A stretch of DNA of 64,000 nt from Hymenobacter crusticola. Lineage in GTDB: Bacteria; Bacteroidota; Bacteroidia; Cytophagales; Hymenobacteraceae. The first letter of the stretch is position 1, and the number at the start of each line of letters is the position of its first letter. The translations under genes were made by a program, and so were the position numbers. The stretch covers positions 329,634-393,633 of the forward strand of contig NZ_MTSE01000005.1 in NCBI RefSeq assembly GCF_002154225.1, written 5' to 3'. The notes beneath the pieces are model-generated. The model ran no database searches and was not told the DNA's origin. It saw only the letters and a program-made list of their open reading frames with translations. Below are positions 7,190 to 13,911 of this stretch, in pieces.

Positions 7190-8587
7190 ATGACTTCTAT
7201 TGTTCTTCTTTCTGTTCTCGGCATTGCCAATCTGTTCTTAGGCTTTTTGCGCTCCAATCGCATTTTGCTGCCAGCAGCCCTCGTTATCCTGTTGCTAGCT
7301 TTTGGCGCCAATGTGCTGGATTGGGGAGCTGCGCCGCAGTCGTACTTCAATAATATGCTCACCATCGATAACTATTCGGTGGCTTTCACGGGCATTGTGG
7401 TTCTTACGACACTGCTTCTCCTCCCCTTCTCCGAGAAATATGTGCACGATGGCGAAGCAAACCTAGCTGAGTACTACTCACTGTTATTATTTGCGCTGGT
7501 AGGCGCCATCATGATGGTGAGCTACGATAACATGCTGATGCTGTTTGTAGGCATCGAAATTCTAAGCATTTCGATGTACGTACTAGCTGGCTCCGACAAG
7601 CGTAACGTGCGCTCCAACGAGGCCGCGCTGAAGTACTTCCTCATGGGCTCATTTGCCACGGGCATTCTACTATTTGGCATTGCGCTGGTATATGGCGCTA
7701 CGGGCACATTTCAGCTCACCCAAATCGGCGCCGGTGTTGCCAACCCAGCCAATGCTAGCTTTATGCCTATGCTTTACATCGGCATGTTGCTGATGTTTAT
7801 TGGCATAGGCTTCAAAGTTTCGGCAGCCCCCTTCCACTACTGGACTCCCGACGTGTACGAAGGAACGCCCACCTTTTTCACGGCCTTCATGAGCACAGTG
7901 GTAAAAACCGCTGGCTTCGCCGCATTTCTGAAGCTGTTGCTGTTTGCTTTCAGCACGGCCCAAAGCTTCTGGGTTCCGACCATTATGGCCATGACGGTGC
8001 TGACTTTACTTATCGGCAACGTAGGAGCGGTGGCGCAATCCAGCGCTAAGCGTATGCTCGCTTACTCTAGCATTTCGCACGCTGGCTACTTGTTTATCGG
8101 GCTGGTAGCACTCAATGGCAAACTTTCCGAAAACGGTATATTCTTTTATTCGCTGGCTTATTCTATTGCAACTGTCGCGTCCTTTGCCGTGCTCAAGCTT
8201 GTCATCGACCAACGCCAGCGCGAAGACTATGACGGGTTAAATGGCCTAGCAAAAACAAACCCTTTGCTTGCCTTCGTCCTGACGGTAGCGATGCTCTCAT
8301 TGGCTGGCATCCCGCTCACGGGTGGCTTCTTCGGCAAATTCTTCCTGTTCGGCGCGGCTGTCGACAAAGGCTACATTGGCTTGGTCGTGTTTGCCGTGGT
8401 TATGTCGATGGTAGGTATTTACTATTACCTGCGCCCAGTTATTGCCATGTACATGCGTCCTGCTGCTGACGAAGCAGCCACGACCCCAATCGTAGTTAGT
8501 GGGTTTCAATCAGCTGTCTTGGTGATCCTAGCTTTGTTGACTATTCTCTTAGGCGTACTACCAGGGATTGCAAGCAGCCTCTTGTAA
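7190..8587 (+). CDS. nuoN: NADH-quinone oxidoreductase subunit N
   Basis: Third antiporter-like subunit of complex I, joining the pump arm to the rest of the enzyme; 465 residues, fourteen helices. Signatures are MLMLFVGIEILSISMYVLAG with Glu 123, GIGFKVSAAPFHYWTPDVYEG with Lys 209 (string spans two halves of one motif), and KRMLAYSSISHAGY. The ATG at 7190 gives an N-terminal helix. It is the last gene of the cluster and is followed by a long hairpin. Subunits A to I would be expected to the left of the window. Confidence 0.96.
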   Translation: MTSIVLLSVLGIANLFLGFLRSNRILLPAALVILLLAFGANVLDWGAAPQSYFNNMLTIDNYSVAFTGIVVLTTLLLLPFSEKYVHDGEANLAEYYSLLLFALVGAIMMVSYDNMLMLFVGIEILSISMYVLAGSDKRNVRSNEAALKYFLMGSFATGILLFGIALVYGATGTFQLTQIGAGVANPANASFMPMLYIGMLLMFIGIGFKVSAAPFHYWTPDVYEGTPTFFTAFMSTVVKTAGFAAFLKLLLFAFSTAQSFWVPTIMAMTVLTLLIGNVGAVAQSSAKRMLAYSSISHAGYLFIGLVALNGKLSENGIFFYSLAYSIATVASFAVLKLVIDQRQREDYDGLNGLAKTNPLLAFVLTVAMLSLAGIPLTGGFFGKFFLFGAAVDKGYIGLVVFAVVMSMVGIYYYLRPVIAMYMRPAADEAATTPIVVSGFQSAVLVILALLTILLGVLPGIASSLL

Positions 8588-8608
8588 AACCTGTTGTAAT
8601 CTATATTA

Positions 8609-8666
8609 CGCAGAAGCCCCTTCTTGGTAATCCTAAATTAGGGACTACCAAGAAGGGGCTTCTGCG
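8609..8666. terminator. Long hairpin after nuoN
   Basis: A 21 bp stem (CGCAGAAGCCCCTTCTTGGTA with its complement) continues past one mismatch into TCC/GGA around a short AT loop. It starts 21 bases after the nuoN stop. It has no T run; it probably ends or stabilises the nuo transcript. Confidence 0.6.
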
Positions 8667-8804
8667 TACTGCCTTGCAGTAGAATGTGAATTCGTATTAG
8701 TCAATGGCAAACATCTTCTACAGAGTCATCTACACGCTTTAGCTAGGTTCTTTCTGATGCCAACTGGTTATTCAAACTACTTAGCAATCAACTTCTTTAA
8801 AACC

Positions 8805-8835
8805 ACAAAGGGCGACCATAATGGTCGCCCTTTGT
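8805..8835. terminator. Compact 15 bp hairpin between convergent genes
   Basis: ACAAAGGGCGACCAT (8805-8819) is the exact complement of 8821-8835, around a single central base. It probably serves the minus-strand OmpA-family gene ending at 8945 or acts in both directions. Confidence 0.55.
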
Positions 8836-8944
8836 GTAAGTAGTAAAGTAGTAAACTTTTTGTATAGGCTTTAACTATTATGGTATGGTAAGTAGTTGTA
8901 ATAGGTGGTTTTACAACTACTATGCCAAAAGCCTAAAATCACTT

Positions 8945-10228
8945 CTATTTTCTCGTAACGCGAAGACTGATACGGCGGTTGAGGGCACGACCATCTTCGG
9001 TGTCGTTGCTGGCAATACCGTGTTTGTCGCCGTAACCTTTGGCCTCAATGCGCGCTGTGGCAATTCCCATATTAATCAGTGTAGCCATTGCAGCTTTCGC
9101 CCGGTCCTCGCTCAACTTCAGGTTTTTGAAAGCATCACCGCGCGTGTCGGTATAGCCGCCGATTTTCACTTTGGCCGTCGGGAAATTTTTCAGAATATCG
9201 GCTACGTTTTGCAGCTGTACCAATGATTCGGCCGTAAGCGTCGTCTTATTTGGCTCGAAGTACACACGGTCGAAACTGATCCAACCCTTGGTGCGGTTCA
9301 CCGAGTCAACTTGTGTGTTAGCGTCCGCCAGGAATTGATAAAGTTTACTCTCCGTCGAATTGGCGCCTACCAGTTGCTTGGTTCCGTTGTTCAGCTTTAG
9401 CACCGTCGGGAGCCCAGTGTCGTAGATGTAGCTGTCGCTAGCTTGATCGTAATGGCCGTTAACGGTCGCGGCGGTGTTTGTTTCTGTTGCTGACTTCTTA
9501 TTGGTAGCGTTGGCGGGCGTAGCAAACCCATCAACACCAGTCAGCGCTGCCGAGCTAGGTGCCTCCACCGCTCCGGGCTTGTAGCCCACTAGGTATCCAA
9601 TAAGGGCCGCCGCCACGACTAGTGCCACCCACAGCCAGCGGCTTGTTTTGTCAACTGTTTGTGCCACCGTCGCTGGCCTAGCCATCTCTATATGAGGAAT
9701 GCTGGCGAGCAACGGCGTAGCGGCTACTGGCTGCGCCGGGTGGTGTTCCCGTTGACTTTGCAGCCACAAGCTCAGCTCTTCAGCATCCCAGCCGTGCTCA
9801 GTTACCTGCTCCCCTAGCATTCCCAATGCTACGGGCACTACAATATTGAGTAGGTCAGCGACGGAAGTTGTTTGAATCCCAGCGGCTACTGCAATGCTAC
9901 GCACGGCACCCTGATACCGGTCCTCAAGTAATGACTTGATCAGATTCACGCCGCGGTTGGCATCTACGGCTGCCTCGTGCCGTAGCATTTGCTGCGGGCT
10001 ACTCAGCACGGCCGCTTTCGATGCCTCACGCGCCATACCCCACACGACATCTCTACCTCCTACGCGCTCGGCCAACTCGATCAGGCTGTTCACCGTGAGG
10101 GGTACAATGCGACGCAGGGCACTCCGAATACCTAGCTCTTCCTCGCGGGCTAGGTCGCCGGTTTGCGTAAGAGCATTACGGAGGATAAAGCTCTTTATTT
10201 CTTCCAGTAGACTTTGCGTCATAATCAT
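8945..10228 (-). CDS. DUF937-like/OmpA-domain inner-membrane protein (copy 1)
   Basis: A 427-residue protein with three parts. The helical N-terminal part (about 1-165) contains LLNIVVPVALGMLGEQ, reminiscent of the DUF937/YidB family. A single transmembrane helix follows (WLWVALVVAAALIGYLVGY, about 202-222). A linker leads to a C-terminal OmpA-like peptidoglycan-binding domain (about 315-427) with FEPNKTTLTAESLVQLQNVA, GGYTDTRGDAFKNLKLSEDRA and KGYGDKH (motifs in order). There is no signal peptide, so the N-terminal part should be cytoplasmic and the OmpA domain periplasmic. It is a tandem paralogue of the next gene; the layout matches residue by residue in the domain cores. Function unknown; a link between cytoplasm and cell wall is plausible. 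Confidence 0.8.
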   Translation of the reverse strand: MIMTQSLLEEIKSFILRNALTQTGDLAREEELGIRSALRRIVPLTVNSLIELAERVGGRDVVWGMAREASKAAVLSSPQQMLRHEAAVDANRGVNLIKSLLEDRYQGAVRSIAVAAGIQTTSVADLLNIVVPVALGMLGEQVTEHGWDAEELSLWLQSQREHHPAQPVAATPLLASIPHIEMARPATVAQTVDKTSRWLWVALVVAAALIGYLVGYKPGAVEAPSSAALTGVDGFATPANATNKKSATETNTAATVNGHYDQASDSYIYDTGLPTVLKLNNGTKQLVGANSTESKLYQFLADANTQVDSVNRTKGWISFDRVYFEPNKTTLTAESLVQLQNVADILKNFPTAKVKIGGYTDTRGDAFKNLKLSEDRAKAAMATLINMGIATARIEAKGYGDKHGIASNDTEDGRALNRRISLRVTRK

Positions 10229-10350
10229 AGGATTAGCAGTTACGTTTTGAGGACGTGATAATACAAAAAGTTAGCGGATAAACACCAAATACTTAGTTTA
10301 CAAATACTTGGTAATCAAGCGCCAACTGACGAGCTGCTTATACGTTTCCC

Positions 10351-10389
10351 AATGAAAAAGAGCGGCTAATGGGGCCGCTCTTTTTCATT
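10351..10389. terminator. Terminator between the two OmpA-family paralogues
   Basis: AATGAAAAAGAGCGGC (10351-10366) pairs with GCCGCTCTTTTTCATT (10374-10389) around a 7-base loop, with A and T runs built into the stem. It lies just past the stop of copy 2 (minus strand), suggesting the two paralogues are transcribed separately. Confidence 0.8.
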
Positions 10390-10410
10390 ATCCTCCTTTA
10401 AAAAGACGTT

Positions 10411-11688
10411 TTATTTTTTTGTTACCCGAATACTTACGCGCCGGTTTAGTGCTCGTCCGTCTTCGGTAGTATTGCTGGCAATGTTGTGCCGCGAGCCATA
10501 TCCTTTCGCTTTCACACTGGCGGCCTCAACGCCCATCTTGACGAGCGTCGCTTTTGCTGCTTGTGCCCGCGCCGCACTCAGCTTTTCATTGAGCACAAAC
10601 CCACCTGTGCTGTCGGTATAGCCCCCTAGCTGAACATGGGCCTGGGGAAACGTATTGAGAATACTTGCTACGTTTGATAGCTGCCACATCGATTCCGGCG
10701 TCAGGATCGCCTTGTTCGGTTCAAAATAAATGCGGTCGAAAGTAATCCAGTCGTTGCCCGAGCTAAGCGTATCGACCTGAGCAGCTGGGTTGGCCAAGAA
10801 TTGATACAGCTTATTCTCCGTAGAGTTCACACCAATTATTTGGCGTAGGCCCCCTTTGAGTTTGAGCACAGCTGGCACGCCGGCCTGCCCGTAGATGTAG
10901 CTCCCGTTAGCGGTGCTGTAATTGCCGTTGGCCGCAATAGCAGCTGGGTTCACAGCATCCCAGGGCCCATCGGCAGCAGTTCCGCCCGCTGCTCGAGATG
11001 CTAAGTTGCCTGCCTGCGGATAGCTTTCTTGCGTAGGTTGATAACCTAGCAAGTAACCGATAACGCAAGAAGCCACCACCAAGGCAATCCAGAGCCAACG
11101 ACTTGTTTTTTCGGCTGAATGTGTGGTACGCTGTTGGGAGTGAGTTGGCGTCTTGAAGGTTGCTGCTGGCATTACCAGCGTAGGAACGCCGGATGGGCTC
11201 GTATGCTGACCTTGCTGAGTGCGCAACCACTGGCTCAGCGATTCAGCATTCCAGTTGTGCTCGCTTGCCTGTTCGCCCAGCAGACCGAGGGCAACAGGCA
11301 CTACAATGTTCAGCAGGTTGGTGACCGACGCAGGTTGAATGTCCGTAGCTGAGGCAATGCTTTGCACGGCGCTGTCGTACCGCTCCCCTAATAGTGAGCT
11401 GATTAGTTTGGCGCCCCGGCTCGAAATAGATTTAGTGGCGTACAAGGTTTTGTGAGGGTTGCTTAACAACTCCGATTTCGCTGCTTCGTGAGCCATGCTC
11501 CACACTACCTCACGGCCGCTTGCTTGCTCCGCTAATTCAATTAAACTACTGACTGCTAGGGGCACTATGCGTCCTAAAGCATTCTGCGCGGCACTTTCCC
11601 GCTCATCGGCAATGCTGCCCACTTGCATCAGCTCGTTGCGCAACACGAAGTTCTTTACTTCCTCTAATAGGCTTTGGGTTAAGATCAT
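10411..11688 (-). CDS. DUF937-like/OmpA-domain inner-membrane protein (copy 2)
   Basis: A 425-residue paralogue of the gene at 8945-10228 with the same order: helical DUF937-like part (ILTQSLLEEVKNFVLRNEL at the start, LLNIVVPVALGLLGEQ near 130), one transmembrane helix (WLWIALVVASCVIGYLLGY), a variable linker, and an OmpA-like domain with FEPNKAILTPESMWQLSNVA, GGYTDSTGGF and KGYGSRHNIASNTTEDGRALNRR (successive motifs). The linker between helix and OmpA domain is the least conserved part. The terminator between the copies suggests independent expression. Neither copy has the N-terminal barrel of classical OmpA. Confidence 0.8.
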   Translation of the reverse strand: MILTQSLLEEVKNFVLRNELMQVGSIADERESAAQNALGRIVPLAVSSLIELAEQASGREVVWSMAHEAAKSELLSNPHKTLYATKSISSRGAKLISSLLGERYDSAVQSIASATDIQPASVTNLLNIVVPVALGLLGEQASEHNWNAESLSQWLRTQQGQHTSPSGVPTLVMPAATFKTPTHSQQRTTHSAEKTSRWLWIALVVASCVIGYLLGYQPTQESYPQAGNLASRAAGGTAADGPWDAVNPAAIAANGNYSTANGSYIYGQAGVPAVLKLKGGLRQIIGVNSTENKLYQFLANPAAQVDTLSSGNDWITFDRIYFEPNKAILTPESMWQLSNVASILNTFPQAHVQLGGYTDSTGGFVLNEKLSAARAQAAKATLVKMGVEAASVKAKGYGSRHNIASNTTEDGRALNRRVSIRVTKK

Positions 11689-11869
11689 GGCGAGCGTGGT
11701 CGTAAGGCGAAAGCCTAGTGCAACTTTTTTCTTGATTATTACTATTCAAGAAAAGATCCATACGACAGGCACCTACCACTCGGATTTAGCAGCTAGCTCA
11801 ACCTTGCGTTTTGCATGCCTACTCCCACCCTACTTTCAAACGCAACGCCCCGTGGCAGACGTGCAAATC

Positions 11870-12664
11870 TCATACGCGGCGCATAACCACGCCAACCTCG
11901 TCGGCGTACACCACGGCATTATCACCAAAGGGCACTTCGCCGCGGAAGCGCTGGAGCAGTCGGGCGGTAGTAATAATGTCTTTTTGGCAATAGTGCACAA
12001 TGCGCGGCAAGTCATTGTCGCTGTAGTACACGCGCGCTACATCGGCTCCCGAGATGTCGTCTTTGGGCGTTGGAATGCCAAACATAGCCGCCAGTAAAGC
12101 CAGCGATGTGAAGGATTTCCGGTCGCCAAACTTCCACAGCTCCATGGTGTCGAGGTGGGGTATCTCCCAGGGTTTTTTGCCCGCGATGTCGAGCTGAGGT
12201 GGCAGTTGCAAGCCATTAATAAGCAGGCGACGACCTAGGTAAGGAAAGTCAAACTCTTTCCCATTGTGCGCGCACAGCAGGTAGTTTGGTTTGCGCGCTA
12301 GCAGCGTCGAAAACTCCTGCAGCATTTTTTTCTCGTCGTGGTCGGCAAAGCTTTTCACTTTGAAGCGCCACTGCTCCTCCTGCTTATCTAGGTAAAAGCA
12401 CCCAACCGAAATGCACACCACGCGGCCAAACTCAGCGTAGATGCCTGCTTGCTCGAAGAGGCTGGCAGCCTCCAAGTGCGAAGGCATTTCTTCCACGTCG
12501 GCGCGGCTCGAGCTCCAGCCTTTCTCACGGCGCAAAGCGTGGCACTTGTGCTCCCACAGCAGCCGCAACATATCATTCAGCTCATCGTGACAGCCCACGC
12601 ACGGCACCGTTTCGATGTCGAGAATGAAGAGCTGATCGAGCGAGGTTTTTTGCAGAATCTGCAT
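11870..12664 (-). CDS. Predicted PolB-like 3'-5' exonuclease
   Basis: A stand-alone DEDD-type exonuclease domain of the DNA polymerase B exonuclease-like family; 264 residues, cytoplasmic. Exo I is LDIETV (Asp 16, Glu 18), Exo II is CAHNGKEFDFPYLGRR (His 133, Asn 134, Asp 139), and Exo III is HYCQKDIITT with Asp 229 and the preceding Tyr 225 of the DEDDy type. CVGC at 22-25 and further cysteines in the first third could bind a metal but are not a clear zinc motif. No polymerase domain follows. It is probably a repair or proofreading-type single-strand exonuclease; the substrate is unknown. It is flanked by non-coding DNA and likely has its own promoter. Confidence 0.82.
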   Translation of the reverse strand: MQILQKTSLDQLFILDIETVPCVGCHDELNDMLRLLWEHKCHALRREKGWSSSRADVEEMPSHLEAASLFEQAGIYAEFGRVVCISVGCFYLDKQEEQWRFKVKSFADHDEKKMLQEFSTLLARKPNYLLCAHNGKEFDFPYLGRRLLINGLQLPPQLDIAGKKPWEIPHLDTMELWKFGDRKSFTSLALLAAMFGIPTPKDDISGADVARVYYSDNDLPRIVHYCQKDIITTARLLQRFRGEVPFGDNAVVYADEVGVVMRRV

Positions 12665-12695
12665 GGGAAAGGCTGCTAACGGAATGTAACTACTC

Positions 12696-12703
12696 CGAAG
12701 ATA
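12696..12703 (-). promoter_or_regulatory. Candidate -7 element (TATCTTCG) of the exonuclease gene
   Basis: On the minus strand TATCTTCG (TAnnTTyG) lies 32 bases before the start. No -33 box was identified with confidence. Confidence 0.35.
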
Positions 12704-13020
12704 GCCTATTCACCCCGATGCACGCAATGGAATCTAGGTCAGATCAGGGCTGAAGCCCGCCAATTGGCTACCACAGAGAAGATAAGCTGTTGGCAGAAAA
12801 CCGCGGGGGTGGCACTTTGTTGCTGACCTAGCTCAGGCTAGGGCGGGCTGCTTGGTGAGGCAGAGACCCAACAGAATCAGGGCGAGATGACGACGTGGCT
12901 TTGCCATACAACAGAGGGGAGGTTTAGGCGCCCTTGGGGCGCCGTGCGTTCATGATGGAACTTGCTCTGCAAAGTGAGCACTACTGCTAACCCTACAAGA
13001 TACTCATTCTTGGCACCCGC

Positions 13021-13042
13021 CGTCAATCACATAATGATGTGA
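13021..13042. promoter_or_regulatory. Candidate operator CGTCAATCACATAATGATGTGA
   Basis: The first 20 bases start CGTCAATCACATAATGATGT. The site matches 2526-2547 at 19 of 22 positions and contains the near-palindrome TCACATAA/TGATGTGA (7 of 8 paired). It lies 20 bases past the stop of the response-regulator gene. Related boxes are at 2560-2570 and 13774-13784. Confidence 0.4.
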
Positions 13043-13061
13043 TAAGTTGACCCCAGCTGGC

Positions 13062-13718
13062 CTAGGTCAAGCCCTGGCGCAAAGCTTTGCTAACGGCCTC
13101 CGTCATCGAGCGCACGTGAAGCTTTTCGTAAATCTTTTTGATGTGCGAACGCACCGTATCAATGCTGATGCCTCGGTCGGCGGCAATCATTTTGTAGCTG
13201 TAGCCTTCGACCAAGAGCCGCAGGATTTCCCGTTCGCGGGCGCTTAGGTTGGCGGCCGATTCGTCGTTGCCCGCGGAAGGAGAAGCTGGTGCCTTTGGAA
13301 AAAGCTGTAGCACTTGGCGAGCAATAGCGGGCGTCATGGGAGCACCGCCGGCGCGCACCTCACTGATAGCTTCGAGCAGACGGGCTGGGGGCGTTTTCTT
13401 GAGCAAGTAGCCATCAGCCCCGGCGCACACAGCCCCGAAAACCCGGTCGTTTTCCTCAAACACTGTGAGCATCACCACATTAATGGTAGGCGCATTAGCC
13501 TTTATACGGCGTAAGCCTTCAATGCCATTGATGCCAGGCATATCGATGTCCATTAGCACTACGTGGGGCTGCAGACGGGCCACGTCGGTTGTTACTTGCG
13601 TGCAATTACCAAAAGCTCCTACTAACGACAACCCTGGGGCGCCTGCTATCAGCTGACTTAGGCTAGCCTGCAAATCGGGATTGTCTTCGTAAATGAGTAC
13701 GCGAGTCGATGTTTCCAT
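13062..13718 (-). CDS. NarL/FixJ-family response regulator (receiver plus LuxR-type HTH)
   Basis: Transcription factor of a two-component system; 218 residues from the ATG at 13718 (METSTRVLIYEDNP). The frame runs further upstream but that part does not fit the receiver fold. The receiver domain is about residues 5-120, with acidic EDN at 11-13, phospho-acceptor Asp 57 (VVLMDIDMPGING), the switch Thr in VVMLTVFEE and Lys in YLLKKTPP. A Pro/Ser linker leads to a LuxR-type DNA-binding domain (about 152-216: LSAREREILRLLVEGYSY, then IAADRGISIDTVRSHIKKIY). It lies downstream of a same-strand histidine kinase of matching NarL/DesK type, 194 bases away, which is surely its partner. Confidence 0.93.
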   Translation of the reverse strand: METSTRVLIYEDNPDLQASLSQLIAGAPGLSLVGAFGNCTQVTTDVARLQPHVVLMDIDMPGINGIEGLRRIKANAPTINVVMLTVFEENDRVFGAVCAGADGYLLKKTPPARLLEAISEVRAGGAPMTPAIARQVLQLFPKAPASPSAGNDESAANLSAREREILRLLVEGYSYKMIAADRGISIDTVRSHIKKIYEKLHVRSMTEAVSKALRQGLT

Positions 13719-13773
13719 AACGAGTTGAATTATGTCACCAAGGTACGACAGCCCCGAACGCCGCGCGACTGCA

Positions 13774-13784
13774 TAATCATGTGA
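13774..13784. promoter_or_regulatory. Candidate operator TAATCATGTGA before the response regulator
   Basis: Identical to the 11-mer at 2537-2547. It lies 56 bases upstream of the chosen start of the response-regulator gene (13718), a position suited to autoregulation. Confidence 0.4.
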
Positions 13785-13911
13785 TACCGCGGCTGCTAAC
13801 AACTACTTGCTGTTACCTAAAACGGCACATATGCATAAGTTAACAAACTAATTATCAGTTTACTATTTCAACATCTTCCCTTTGCTCGGCGCGCTAATTA
13901 TTCTTGCCAAC

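Larger units (their letters stand above)
8588..8944. other. 357-base intergenic region with three hairpins
   Basis: No gene is seen. The region lies between the converging nuoN (+) and OmpA-family (-) genes. It holds the nuoN hairpin (8609-8666), a compact ACAAAGGGCGACCAT/ATGGTCGCCCTTTGT hairpin (8805-8835), and a third inverted repeat AGTAGTTGTAA/TTACAACTACT (about 8891-8921). Confidence 0.6.
12665..13061. other. 397-base intergenic region with an orphan signal-peptide-like mini-frame
   Basis: No full gene is seen. On the minus strand a 24-codon frame (12907 to 12833) reads as a classical signal peptide (MAKPRRHLALILLGLC, ending PALA) and then stops. This could be a decayed exported-protein gene or chance. 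A 7 bp GGCGCCC/GGGCGCC hairpin lies at 12927-12943, and a TAATGATGTGA box within an imperfect palindrome lies at 13027-13042. Confidence 0.4.

Noticed and set aside
7078..7353. Plus-strand frame starting right after nuoM
   Set aside because: Overlaps the start of nuoN in another phase, is Cys/Arg-rich without recognisable domain, and its first part lies in a hairpin-rich spacer.
8588..8944. Hairpin cluster considered as an attachment site or tRNA
   Set aside because: No cloverleaf, no integrase nearby; simple stems fit terminators of two converging genes.
13027..13042. TCACATAATGATGTGA considered as a CRP/FNR-type site
   Set aside because: It resembles the TGTGA...TCACA theme only loosely (halves inverted as TCACA...TGTGA), and the shared 22-base context with 2526-2547 fits a dedicated operator better; kept as a candidate for the local regulator instead.
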